Position numbers and translations under genes: made by a program. Below are positions 33,507 to 44,523 of a stretch of DNA of 64,000 nucleotides, piece by piece. Under the pieces are notes generated by a model. That model was given only the letters and a program-made list of their open reading frames with translations. It had not been told where the DNA came from and did not search any database. The stretch spans positions 1,767,863-1,831,862 of the forward strand of contig JAJEKV010000126.1 of assembly GCA_021234155.1 (NCBI GenBank), given 5' to 3'. The DNA comes from Isoetes taiwanensis. Taxonomy: Eukaryota > Streptophyta > Lycopodiopsida > Isoetales > Isoetaceae. Every line of letters starts with the position of its first letter. The stretch's first letter is position 1.

Positions 33507-33945
33507 TACTTTTAGACATCTCGTTGAGCTTCCTCATGCATGTTGTTTCAATGCAAATGGAAATACTATCGTTTAAATACAATCATTTTTCCAATCTATT
33601 GTAAATTCAGGATGGAAATGCTATTTCTCAATTAAACATATTCAGCTAGGAATTTGAAAAATGTCTGCCTAGTAATACTTTTAGATAATTGATTAAGCTT
33701 TCCCTGGTATTTCAATGCAAACAACGATACTATCTATTAAATGCAGTCATTTCCCCAATCTGTTGTAAATTCAGGACAAAAAGACTATTTGTCTCATTTA
33801 GACATATTTAAACTACGAATTTGGAAAAAGTCTGCCATCCTTTTAGGCATTTGATTAATGCCTATTGCTTCAAGTCAAACAGAGATACTACCTATTAGAT
33901 ATGGTCATTTTCACAATATGTTGTAATGCTAGTCAAGGCAAGAAG
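33505..33945. repeat. ~167-bp tandem repeat, 2.6 units
   Basis: Units start near 33,505, 33,671 and 33,839 (periods 166 and 168). Each has an 'acttttagaNat' start, 'ttcaatgcaaa', 'gatactatc', 'tcatttNNccaatctNttgtaaattcagga' and 'gaatttgNaaaaNgtctgcc' blocks in the same order. The third unit is truncated. The sequence is non-coding. Confidence 0.8.
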
Positions 33946-34600
33946 AGGATCATTTCATCACTAAACTCCATAATAGAGCAAAGAAACCTTTACGTAAGCA
34001 CGGATTTTTGCTAACCCATACATGCCTAAAGGGACGTCTATTAACATCACCAAGCACTCATTCGCTCCAAAGCCGTGTTCTTAAAAACAACCAACACCTC
34101 TATCTTAAGCCCTCCTTTACTAAATTCATGCCTCAGGTCCAGTTGTTTGCATAACTATCTCCTTTGCGCATATCTGGATTGCTGCATTTGATTGCATAAA
34201 TAAGCCAATTTTGCAGACCTAGTAAAATAGAAAGCGAGTCTCAAGAAGCAAATTTTCCATTTGATGGCATCAGTAAGCAAATTTTGTAGGCAGCTTGGTT
34301 GATTTACACTAAAATTTAAAAGCGAGCCAGAGGTAGGAGATTCTTTAAGAACAATCATATGCAAACAGAAAAATCCTAGACCTTGCAAACATTGAATCAA
34401 TCATGAAAATGCACCTAATTTGCTAGGTTTTGCCAGTTCTTGCTCGAGTATTTTAAGGCCCAAAGTCTGTGTATAGCTTCGACCTGTGAAATGCCAAAAC
34501 TGATCAAAGTCAAAGCTAAGACACAAAAATCAACCAAATAAGCCATAGCATAACGTTCTCTATGCATGCTTTGATCTCTTAGCAAGCCCATGATCGATCA

Positions 34601-34903
34601 ATGTCTCGTCGTCATACCTCCTGTTTTTTTGACACATTTACAGATACAACCAATCAATGCACTTTGTCTACCTCTAGATCTGCCACATCACTAAAATTGC
34701 ATGGCCATGATGGCCCTAATTATCAAAGATATCCTCTCAAAACAGGCTCTGTCAATGCTGCCAAATGGGAGTCATTGAGGATGAATCTCATACCCTTCAA
34801 AGTTGCCCAGCATATGATCAAATCGGACGGCGCTATCTTTGAGTTAGTGGGCTGGCCGGCCGCTACATGTGACATTGAGCCGCGGCATCCGTACGGATGC
34901 TAG
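34601..34903 (+). other. Unrecognised 100-codon open frame
   Basis: An ATG-started frame (MSRRHTSCFFDTFTDTTNQC, ending in PRHPYGC) has no domain that I recognise. It lies in a region of scattered repeats and could be chance. The surrounding 33.95-35.03 kb shows no other gene. Confidence 0.2.
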
Positions 34904-35031
34904 GATCATACAACCGCCCGAGGGAGGTCATGGACATGCGAGATCGGCTATGTCACCAGTGCGCTTGACATGTACATACACATTTATTTCATGATGATGT
35001 ATACTTGTACAGTTTGACAGCATTCTTATTA

Positions 35032-35178
35032 CTGCCACGGTTTTTCCCTCGAAAACCCTTCGGGGCGGGGGTTTTTTAACCCGGACAGTAATAAGTTTGC
35101 TGCGCTCCTTTTGGGTCCCATAGGCCGATTGGTCTCAGTGGACGATAAAAACTATTCTATTCTATTCTATTCTATTCC
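35032..35178 (+). mobile_element. SINE-like repeat, copy 1, with (TATTC)n tail
   Basis: It starts CTGCCACGGTTTTTCCCTCG, forms a hairpin from AAAACCC and GGGGGTTTT, continues through TTTGCTGC, GGGTCCCATAG and CCGATTGGTCTC to GTGGACGATAAAAA, and ends in about five ATTCT units. The copy at 40,915-41,063 is highly similar over the same ~130 bp but ends in a CTTC-type tail. Different simple-repeat tails on one body are typical of retroposons. Confidence 0.75.
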
Positions 35179-36111
35179 TATTATTCTTGACAATCATAGC
35201 CGTCCATCTCGTCTTGTGGCAATTTTAAAAGCCCAGATTGCCCCAATTATCAAATGTTGGTGAAATCAGGCAGCCCTCTATAAGAATATATATAGGTCAC
35301 ATAGTAGTATTAATAAATTTGTATATTAATTAAAATAATACTTAATGTCGCATGCGATGTGCCATACAAAATAAGAGAAAAATTAAATTTAAAATATTGA
35401 TAATTAAACTATAATATTTTTTAGAACCAGTGAATTTTTTTAGATAAAATATGCATATTGTACTATACAAATACGTTTTAGAATACTCTTGCATATAGTG
35501 TATTGGCTATATACTCATAAATGTATAGGTAGTACTCATAGTACATATCTATTGCAAATTATGCATTCAAATTTAAAAGCGTAATTAGTATATTAAATAT
35601 ACTTAAAACATGTATTCTATGCCTGTTGTATTTTACGTATTTTATAAACTAATTTAAAATGCATGCATTTCATTTGAACAGAATAGTTAATTACAATGGC
35701 AACTACATGAGTCCTCAAGCAGGTCATTTTTTTTAATTGAAAATGGTATATTGTATTTATAGACTCGTGTAGGGGAGTATCCCATCTTTTAGCCTAGAGT
35801 ATTCAAAATAGGCCTATAATCTTGAACTTGAAAGAGGCTAACAAAAAGACAAAAGATGGATCTGACTATCAAAAAAGCCCGTAGGGAACTTTTTCTTCGC
35901 CTCAACCATTTTCACTTTCATCTCCTCAATTTCGTGGTTCGGGATATTTTTTTTACACATCCACCTATGAGGTCCAAAAAGAGAACGTTTAGGCATAAAT
36001 AAAAGATATGAAGACCACTGAATTGAGACATAAAAAGACAATAACAATTGTGCACCTTATGCCTTTGATAGTGCACTTATTGCCTCCAAGGGTCCCTCGT
36101 CTAAAACTCCC

Positions 36112-36835
36112 CTAAAGGTTAGGGGCATAAAGAACTGCATAATGGAAACACCAAATATATTCTATCGGCTGACATATGTTGTGTCCAGGACCTTGCCATA
36201 AAAATGTCACGGTTCTATTGCGAACTGCCATTCTTTGGCAAGGGACGCTGCTATCTAGGGTCGATCCCTTATATATGCTCTTCATTTCCAGTTCTTCTCT
36301 TATCACCGTTCTCTTGAGCTAGTTTCTCTACTCTATTTGTTCCTCCTAGCTTCCCTCGTCCCTCCCACCCTGACTTTTGGGGGGGGAGGGAGCTAGGGCT
36401 TCTTTTCTTATGGTCGTATTTTCCTTTCGTGTGGGTTTTATAATAGTTTCATTTTCTTGGCGTGGCACTGTAGCCTCTGAGATAGTATTTATTAGTCATT
36501 TTGTTCTCGGCGTGGCACTGTAGCCTCCGATGCAACACTAATCAGATGTTTTTTCTGCGATGGTCACTCCGCGGACGGTTCCCGATTGGTCGGCTATTGT
36601 TTCTTCCTTGGCGTGGCTCTAGAGCCTCCGAGTGGGCCTATGCGTTGGCCGATGTATGTGGTGTCCAGGACCTTGCCGTAGAATCGTTGCCTATAATATT
36701 ATGTAAGATATTAACTTCTTTCTTGCCTTTATGTTCTTGGAAGCATACTATATCTGGTTGCATTCTCTTTACAACTATTGATAGTTTTTTGCTCTTAACC
36801 TCTGAGGATGTTACCTTTCTAATATTCCATTTCAT
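36112..36835 (-). pseudogene. LINE endonuclease (ORF2 start) fragment
   Basis: On the minus strand MKWNIRKVTSSEVKSKKL is followed by RMQPDIVCFQEHK near 36,740-36,835. This is the N-terminus of the AP-endonuclease of L1-type LINEs (WNIRG ... PDIVCLQETK). Further on, HYAVLYAPN near 36,120-36,150 matches the NVYAPN endonuclease motif. Between them is a ~480-bp interval flanked by two copies of GTGTCCAGGACCTTGCC (36,181 and 36,660). The fragment is non-functional and no reverse transcriptase was found downstream. Confidence 0.7.
36460..36640. repeat. Three GGCGTGGC(A/T)CT..AGCCTC repeats
   Basis: Near-identical ~25-bp blocks start near 36,462, 36,509 and 36,609 (GGCGTGGCACTGTAGCCTC twice, GGCGTGGCTCTAGAGCCTC once). 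They lie between the two halves of the LINE endonuclease. Confidence 0.7.
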
Positions 36836-37540
36836 AATTTCATGATAAAAATAACTTGTGAACTGGCTACCCATCCCCCCTCCCCCCCCTCCAAAACCAC
36901 CACCAAAACCCATGCTTAATTTTCCTTCGTTTACAACTTAGTATTGCAAGAGCTGCTCAACAGAGGTTAAAACCTTTTGTTCTCATAACATTTATGTTGC
37001 CCACCTCAGTATATCTTTTTTTTTTTTTTTTCATTTTTTATATCTATTAAGCCAAACGAATTTTCAGACATTTCTACATCCCTAACATGCCCATTTGATA
37101 TTGTCATTGTGTACCTTAATCTCATTTCTAGGTGCACTCCTCCATGTATTTCTTTGCCACCTTTATCCACAGAGATTATTTCTCAATGTACGCAGACAAT
37201 GTTGATGATGGTTGGAAGCAACATCTATATTGATTAAGATGGTTGTTGTTGTAGTGTCTCTCCCTTTATTAGCAACATCTTTAGCCCTTGTATATTATGC
37301 TTAGGCAACATCACCTGCCATTGAACCCTCAAAGGTGAATTCCTTCATTGTATGAAAACCCTACTTGAAGAGGTACCTTACTATCAGGCCCAAATGGAGG
37401 GGTAATTACATACTCAGAGCGTCCATAGAATATCCTCCTTATTCTTGGCCATCGATGGTTCAGGATTAGACTCTTTGGCATTTGCATCTCCGTTTTTAAA
37501 TTGGGACACATTTTCCTTATCTTCCAACGGTTGATAAGTT

Positions 37541-37542
<2 letters not shown>

Positions 37543-37572
<30 letters not shown>

Positions 37573-38524
37573 AGATAAGATAAGCATTTTTACGTCCACG
37601 GAGACCCCCCCCTGGGCCATGAGATGGTACAAAGCAAAGGGCCGAAGCCCAAACAGAAACTAGGGGACTAAAAAGCCCTATCACCGAACCAAGAACTATA
37701 CAAGGTTACAAACAAATTCTGTTAACAGAACTGAACATACCAAACCAAATGTAGGGAGGCACCTAGAAATACCCCAACCAGGGATTTGTAGGCCACTAAT
37801 CATGAACAATTGCTGAAGCTCCACAATCTACTGCCCTTTTCTTCTAGAGCTTGGCCTCTCGGACCTTGCAAAGGTCGTCTTGCCGGCAGATTAGCTGTAT
37901 GGGCGAGAGATCCTCATGTACCGAGAAGTGAGTGCCTTTGAGGTGATGGCCGTGCTGCAAGACATGTAGCCTATCCTGGGGCTCCGAGAAATACACCAGA
38001 AGATGGCGTGGTCTGTCATGCCAGTGTGCACCCACTCTTTGCGCAATAAAAGATCCTGGGTTTTGGAGTTGCATTGTATTTGAAAAGAATCACGTAATTG
38101 CCTCTGTATCTAAACATGAACTTGAACTGTCTTCTACAATCCCTACAATATGCGAATTCAATTGGCGAGTTTTCTCAGGTTCATTGGAGCCCATATTGTG
38201 CGTCTGTTCTGAGGCTCTGGCTTCTAGCCTACGTGCCCAGTTGAGAGCTGCATCCCGCATATCTATATTTGAATATGTATATGGGAGTGGTTCAGTGGCT
38301 GCATCAGTTTGGACCATGGCGTCTACCCAAGACGTACTTGGGAACATCGCTGACTTAGTTTGCACCATGGCGCCAACTCGGGGTGTGTCTACAGAGGTCA
38401 TCGGTGTCTGCAGGGAAGCTCGAAGTGGTAATGCTCCAATGAGGAGCTTAAGAAGCTCCATAACCTGGTGCCAATTTTGCAAGAGCAAATGTACAATAGT
38501 CACGACACATCGAATTCTCTGCAA
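37543..38524 (-). mobile_element. LINE fragment: L1-type ORF1 followed by 3' end and (TTATC)n tail
   Basis: Minus-strand frames at 38,090-38,524 and 37,844-38,074 hold an ORF1-like protein. Its end reads RPRHLLVYFSEPQDRLHVLQ, then LKGTHFSVHEDLSPIQL, which resembles the conserved C-terminal region of L1 ORF1 (Transposase_22 type: LKGT.I...EDL). About 200 bp further on come GTCTCCGTGGACGTAAAAAT and a pentanucleotide TTATC tail (37,543-37,585 on the plus strand). ORF2 is absent, so this copy is internally deleted. The tail-proximal GTCTCCGTGGACG is shared with the SINE-like repeats at 35.0 and 40.9 kb. Confidence 0.6.
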
Positions 38525-38556
38525 TGTGGCTGAGATGTAGATACTGCCCTGGCCCG

Positions 38557-38700
38557 AGGGCGTTATTGAAAAAAAATAATAATAATAATAATTAATTAAT
38601 CACGCCCACTTGTGAGGGCCATCAAAATGGCGGAGGAGTGGGCGCAGCGCACTCCTGAGCCATTTTGATGGCCCAATTTTTTTTTGTTCAATAACGCCCT
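38557..38700. mobile_element. 144-bp foldback element
   Basis: AGGGCGTTATTGAA at the left end pairs with TTCAATAACGCCCT at the right end. A second pair, GGGCCATCAAAATGGC and GCCATTTTGATGGCCC, lies inside, around GGAGTGGGCGCAGCGCACTCC. The whole unit folds back on itself except for an AATAAT-rich bulge. Target duplication is not evident. Confidence 0.85.
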
Positions 38701-39950
38701 AGTTCGAGGATTTGCACGAAGAGACCTTAGAAGCAGGGGGATCCATAGCCAAAGATGAGAAGCAGGGTTCCAGGCCGCCGGAATGGAAGCAGAGAACATT
38801 TTTTCTTGGCAGGGCTCGAAATGGAAGCAGGGCAGTGTTTTTTTTGGTAGGAATGGAAGCATGGCGCCGAAGCAGGCTAGTGTTTTTCTTAGCAAAAGGT
38901 GGCTATGGCAGTCCAAGCGAAGCTAGAGCAGAGTTTTCTTGGCTCTATTTTTGAGCTCTAGTTTTGAACTCAAGCTTTTTGAGCTCTAGTTTTTGCGCTC
39001 AAAGGGGGGGGGCTGAGCTAGGGGACCAAGCTGGTATGTGGAACCATATGTCTGGAGAAATGACTTCACATTTGAGAAAACCAAGGCGGCCTGGGAATCA
39101 CTGGCACGAGGACAGACTGGAAAGAGAAAATTAACCAAGCAAATAGGCTCAAGTAGGGAACCAACCTCTCAGGTGATAGGCCTTCTGATGCAGTGAAAAG
39201 AAACAACGAGAGATTGCGTAGCCTTGCAGGATTGATACCAGTGCTTTCCACTAGCTTTAAGAGGTTCTTGAAAGTTTTAGAAGGTTTTGCTGCTGCTGCA
39301 ATGACAAATATAAGACGCCTATGCCATGGGAGGTCACCAGCTCGAAACCGGAAGCATGGAATGGCCGACCCAACTACCATTGCAATGTAGAGGGTTCAAG
39401 AACGCAAAAAATTGCCCCCACTTCTTTATTGTTGTTCATTCAGAAAATATGTTCTTTTCCGCGACATTCCTTACAATGAACAATGAAAGACACACACATT
39501 CATTATTGGATGTTTAAGGATACTTTTAATCTGACACGTGTCCAAACGAGTGTGTATATCACAACATATATAAGGCTGTTTGATTTTTTGTTTGATGAAA
39601 TATTTTCGTCCCAGGAAAAAGCCTAAGCACGACACATGTATTTTTTTAATAGAAAAATATTTCTTTTTTTTTCCTTCATGTTTCTTGCTCTGTTTCTTGC
39701 TTTGCAAGCAATCCTGGTTTTCAGACTTTCGCACTCGCGGCATCCCTGTTCCGGCATAGCCAGACGCTCCAAGCATCTCCAAGGACAGCCGCTTCGCCTG
39801 CTTCAAATCCGCTGCTTCCCAGCTTTATCTCTCTGCAAACAGTGGGACAAGTTTTGGGTTGCGGCCATCTGTTCTTAATCGACCCCAATTTTTTTTGCAA
39901 TACCCAGAGCTATGGCAGATTGAATCATAGCTTTCTGCCAGATTTTCGTA
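38701..39950. other. No recognisable gene
   Basis: GGAATGGAAGCA-type short repeats occur near 38,780-38,870. Minus-strand frames at 38,596-38,916 and 39,066-39,380 have no recognisable domain. Confidence 0.3.
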
Positions 39951-40054
39951 AAGTGGGCTTCAATTTTTTTGTGGTGCTACGATTGGGGGAGCCTCGCAGA
40001 TGAAGTGGGCTTCAATTTTTTGTGGTGCTACAATTGGGGGAGCCTCGCAGATGA
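39951..40054. repeat. 52-bp tandem duplication
   Basis: AAGTGGGCTTCAATTTTTTT..GGTGCTAC(G/A)ATTGGGGGAGCCTCGCAGATG is present at 39,951 and 40,003 with one T fewer and one substitution in the second copy. It is recent. Confidence 0.9.
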
Positions 40055-40504
40055 ATCTCACAGAGGTACCTCGCCACCAGAGGAGGTAACTGTTGCTTGC
40101 ATTAAGAGCCTAAAACTCTTGCCCAGTATAGCAGAAGTATGAAGATTTTTAAGCGGCTCTTAATTCGCCCCATGAGCTCAGCGATGGCAGAATAGCTTTT
40201 TCCTGTTTGGATTGTAGAATGCATTCATTTGTTTCAATCAAAGCAAGACATGTTATCTCAGCATCTATGTTGCCTCCTCTTTACGAAATCGGCCAGCGAT
40301 TCCAAATATAGCGTTGAGTGAAGGGATTTTGCAGTGCAGCCAAGATACCGAACCGACAACACAGAATAGACGGTGTTTGCAGGGTAAGAATGGCATTGTT
40401 GTATCTTTCTCTGTTGTGGTTTTCTTTAGCACTGATGTGTAGAATGGCACTTTGATTGAAAAGTGCTAAGAAAAGGATGGTCAAGATGGTTGTGTATGGC
40501 TTAG

Positions 40505-40914
40505 ATGGTTGTGATCACTGTTTGGGCTGTTGAGCAAGAGGATGCCTCTCTCTTGAAAAAGTGGACTCCTTTGGATTGCAGCTACATGGAGCAATGGGTG
40601 GGAGACATGAAGCATGACAAGATACGTAACGCCCAAGAAACATCACTAGAGAAGATCAACGAGGGATGTGCTGACACTATAGATGGAGTTGATTCCATTG
40701 CAAGCACAGAGCTGTCAGAGGGTAGTGTGTCCACTGACCAATACTTTGTCCCATGGCATCTGCCTTATCATCGAGCAGAAATTGGCGGTGCAGCAGTGGT
40801 TGCTATTGCTAGTGGTTATGCTAAAAAAGATGACAAGAAGGGAGCAGTGGTAATCGTTACTACCATGGTTTTGCGGAAGGGGAGCTTGAGAGGTGATTTT
40901 TGCCAGGCTGATTG
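40505..40914 (+). other. Unrecognised open frame interrupted by a SINE-like insertion
   Basis: A frame of about 137 codons reads MVVITVWAVEQEDASLLKKW, later YRAEIGGAAVVAIASGYAKK and MVLRKGSLRGD. It then runs straight into the SINE-like repeat at 40,915, whose translation supplies the last ~30 codons. The amino-acid composition looks coding, but I recognise no family. It could be a host exon hit by the retroposon. Confidence 0.3.
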
Positions 40915-41063
40915 CTGCCACGGTTTTTCCCTCGAAAACCCTTCGGGGCGGGGGTTTTTTAATCCGGGTAGTAACCCGCTTGCTGCACTTTTGTATTGGG
41001 TCCCATAGACCGATTGGTCTCCGTGGACGATAAAAATACCTTCCTTCCTTCCTTCCTTCCTTT
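40915..41063 (+). mobile_element. SINE-like repeat, copy 2, with (CTTC)n tail
   Basis: It has the same body as 35,032-35,178, from CTGCCACGG to GTGGACGATAAAAA, followed by about six CTTC units. The hairpin AAAACCCTTCGGGGCGGGGG is conserved. Confidence 0.75.
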
Positions 41064-41460
41064 ACGTGGCAGCTCATTTTATGCGAGTAATATGTATTAA
41101 TGATATGGGCACTATTTTGCAGGTTGGTATCCAGATTAGATGGAGTATACTAATAGTGGACCGCTTTTATACTAGGAAAGAAAAGCACTTGATTAGGCAT
41201 TGGCGCAATTGGCCAGAAGAAATCATATATGGCTAGACAAATGATATATGAAGCCACGATTAAAGAAGTTGGATTCTAAGGATTTAAGAGTGAACCTGCC
41301 ATCCAAATTGTTCAATTCCCTTTACTAAATTGCCAGATGATGGTTTTGGGGTTGTATCGTGCTTTCAATCTCAGAATAAACATCGTTAAATTACTTATAT
41401 CCACTTGCCTATGACATGTTATTTTTGACACTAAAAAATGGGCCAAGTTTTGTGTTGTAT

Positions 41461-41964
41461 CACTACAAGAGAAGGGGTCAATTAGTGTCAATGATTGTGT
41501 CAAATTTTGGCCTAGAATGGCAATTCAAATTTTTTCAATAGCTGACGCTATAGGTGTCAAAGCTCACTGACACAAATACAACAGTGAGAACGTCATATAT
41601 AACGTCAGCAAGTATGTCATCTGTAGTGTCAGTCCCCACGTCACCCATAATGCCATATATAGTGTCACCTGTGAAGTCGAATATAGTGTCACTTATAAAG
41701 TCAACTATAGCGTAAAGCATTTCATCAACTATTATGTCACCAATAATGTCGACTGTAATGTCACCATCAACGTCAGTTTTAGGGTCATCTATAGAATCAC
41801 GTGTAGCATCATCTATTGTTGCACACATAACGTCACGTGTAAAGTCAATGATAATGCCACTCATAATGTTAATTATTTTGTCATAATTAAAGCCATACAT
41901 ATTGTCATCTCTAGTGCCAATTTTTATGCCACCCAAAAAGTCATAAATAATGCCATCTGTCCCT
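41461..41964 (+). mobile_element. CACTA (En/Spm-type) transposon end with 12-bp subterminal repeats
   Basis: CACTACAAGAGAAGGGG at 41,461 matches the start of plant CACTA transposon ends (CACTACAAGAAAA type), preceded by TAT as a possible 3-bp target site. From 41,592 to about 41,964 the sequence is 31 degenerate units of exactly 12 bp, mostly of the form GTCANNNATAAT, with no register slip. En/Spm-type elements have short subterminal motifs bound by the TnpA protein (12 bp in En/Spm), so this is the likely role. The opposite end is not in view. Confidence 0.7.
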
Positions 41965-42283
41965 CAATATCAATGTCATTTGTTGCTCCATTGTAGAAGA
42001 TTGCCATGTATAATGGCGCTACCTATGGCACTGTCACTTGCTTCAATTATTTCAATTGATGTTTTCCATTTGTAACCCATCGAAAGGCAATTGTATTGTA
42101 TCAAATGACTCACATTTAAAAGCATTCCATTGAGTTCATTATAAATGATGGATCCATAATGCTATTGAATAAAATATATTGATTAATATTATAACTCCAA
42201 AAAAAGCAATACATCAGTTATCGTCTTATAAATCAAATACAAGATCATAGCAAATAGCAACAACAAAATCAAACTCAATGTGC

Positions 42284-42706
42284 TTAAGTTTTTATAAATT
42301 GTTCAGGTACTGTCGGTTCTGGTTCCCCTCGCCTACCATAGATGCTTTTACAAACATCCTGCACTATTTTTTTCTTCGGGGGTGGTGTTCTTGGTCTTGT
42401 CCCTAAGTCTGCCTCATCACTACTATCACTTCCATCCTTCTCATCATCACTTTCTGATGAGCTGCTAGTAGCAGATGAGCTGCTACTTGAAGATCCACAA
42501 CTAGAAGACGTATTTGTGTTTCCACTTCCTGAATTATTTGGATCAGCATTACCATCTTTATCTTTACTAGTTATGGTGCCCGGCGTTGCCGGGCTTATTG
42601 ACAATTTGAAGAGGTGTTTGGTTACTACTAAAAAGGACACTTGAGTTGCAATTTGGAAGTTAACGAATTCCTTCCCCATCCCTATCCACACAAATAGTGA
42701 AGCCAT
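42284..42706 (-). other. Ser/Asp-rich open frame, possibly internal to the CACTA element
   Basis: A 140-codon minus-strand frame has a long Ser run with Asp/Glu (SSSSSSSATSSSSESDDEKD), then TRPRTPPPKKKIVQDV and GRRGEPEPTVPEQF. It is 0.3 kb inside the CACTA end, so it may belong to that element. No transposase domain is seen. It may be chance low complexity. Confidence 0.25.
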
Positions 42707-42950
42707 TTTGAATGCTTATTGTCATTTGAGGCATTGCAAACCATAGATGAGTTAGTGAGAATTAATAATTGGTAAACTTGATGATGAGAAGCTACTCCAC
42801 CCATAATACCTATGCCCACTTGAGTTGCAATTTGGAAGTTAAAGAATTCCTTGCCCATCCCTATCTACACAAAATAATTGAATATAGTGAAGTCATTTTG
42901 TATGCTTATTGTCATTTGGGACATTGCAAACCCTTAATTGGTGAGCTTGA
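42638..42950. repeat. ~179-bp tandem duplication
   Basis: ACTTGAGTTGCAATTTGGAA begins at 42,639 and 42,818. Both copies continue with GAATTCCTT.CCCATCCCTATC, TTATTGTCATTTG and CATTGCAAAC, with small indels between them. They are followed by a shared CTTGATGATGAGAA. Confidence 0.8.
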
Positions 42951-44196
42951 TGATGAGAAAGGAAAGAGAAGACTTTGTCTGATAAAACACACCTCATGAA
43001 CTCCAATTAAGCACATACAAAATAAAAAATAAAAGGCTCCATCTAGCACATTTACCTCAGGACTGGTTGAAATGCAATGGCATGTACCGCATATCATGGT
43101 TAAAGGTTAAAAGAGTTATCCTTGCCATTCCAATATGATGAATGAAGTGGTCCAAATAAAACTAATGTTTTTTTCTATATTATAACCTTGTATGCTCTTT
43201 CTTGATCATATCATTAAAGAGACATGGCGAAGGTATATGAGAGTTACATATAAGCAAGACTTGCATATTCATATCCTACACGTTTTCTCTTGATGAGAAG
43301 GTAAAACAGAGCACCAAGCAGTTACAATACTTCGTACAATTAGTACATGATGCAAGTTCGGATTAGATGTACATGATGCATGTCCAACTTAGAGTATTTT
43401 CTGCCCTGTAAGTTCAAAGCCAATTGTGCAAATTCAGAGCACTTTCTGCACATTTAGATATATCATATTCAGCACGTTTGCAAATTTCAAAATCAATTTA
43501 GAAATATATTATGGTTGTCCTACTTCTATCAACAATTTGAGTAGAGCCACAACCATGTCAAGTTAATCGACAAAAATCCACAGCCTTCTCACAAAAGCGG
43601 GTTATAGAACAATATCGATTCAACATCTAGCGACTTGGTAAAGCGGGTTTCAAAATCCATCAAAAATAAACCTTTAATGGGGTAACTATATAAAGTAAAA
43701 TCTTAGCAACAATCAAGATCAAACCCGATCTCATTAATGGATTGATGTAAAGTTATTGTATAATGATATACTTGACACGCTAGTTGACACGCTATTGGAC
43801 TCCCAAAGCGGTGCTACATTCTTCAACCTCCTCACAAAAATATATGATTACAACCATTTTCGCGGGTGCGACTTGGGAACCTTATCTATAACCATTTTCA
43901 TTGGTCTAACTTGGGAACCTTATCAAATGCTTGTGTGCCTAATGCATTGCAAGTTTGGGCTTAAAAATATTGCAATACCTTGTTGTTGCATGATTCAATA
44001 AAGGCCGATGGCCATGAAATCCCATCTGAAACTTTAAGGGAGGAAAAGGATTTTTAGACTCAAGCTATGAAGAAGAAGGAGAGTGTTGGTATCAAAACAC
44101 TGTAATTCTAATATCTATTCATTTTAGACCACGGCATACAAAGGCGGCATTATCGAGGAAAAATAAGCAAAGGTAGAAAGCAATATGAGATGCATG
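42951..44196. other. AT-rich stretch without recognisable gene
   Basis: No domain, tRNA or element terminus was recognised. The short frame 43,756-44,001 (plus) has no supporting feature. Confidence 0.35.
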
Positions 44197-44523
44197 TTAC
44201 AATGAGAGCAACCTAATAGAAGATTTTAGTGTCTTGTTTTCTACTATTTTGCATTCTTTAAGAGATGCAAAGAGTAGAGGAAAAGCTTCAATATGGGTCC
44301 GTTGGCTCCTTTGGGTAATTTCAAATAAAATCGTTGATTTGAGTATTTGCATATTACGGAAGGCAAAGGATAAGTCCGACATACCTCGCACTCTAATTAA
44401 GACATGCTTGAAAGAAATATCATTACATCTTGTGTAACCTATCGATTCGATGATTGCTTGCATATGGTCTATTCTTGCTACAAAAGGACATAGTCTTTGC
44501 GAGATAGTGATGAGTTTTTGCAT
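44197..44523 (-). pseudogene. Possible PPR-protein fragment
   Basis: A 108-codon minus-strand frame includes DLSFAFRNMQ, then HIEAFPLLFASLKECKIVEN. The spacing of the A/F-R..M, EAF.LF and LKEC positions resembles the S/L-type pentatricopeptide repeats of plant organellar RNA-processing proteins (A..vF..M ... eAl.LF ... vLkaC). The match is degenerate and the usual W and G positions are missing. I treat it as a tentative decayed PPR gene piece. Confidence 0.3.

Noticed and set aside
41535-41936. A 133-codon minus-strand ORF with Asp about every fourth residue
   Set aside because: A 12-bp array without a stop in one unit phase automatically gives an open frame. The CACTA terminus directly beside it explains the array better than a tetrapeptide-repeat protein. 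The unbroken phase is reported as a finding.
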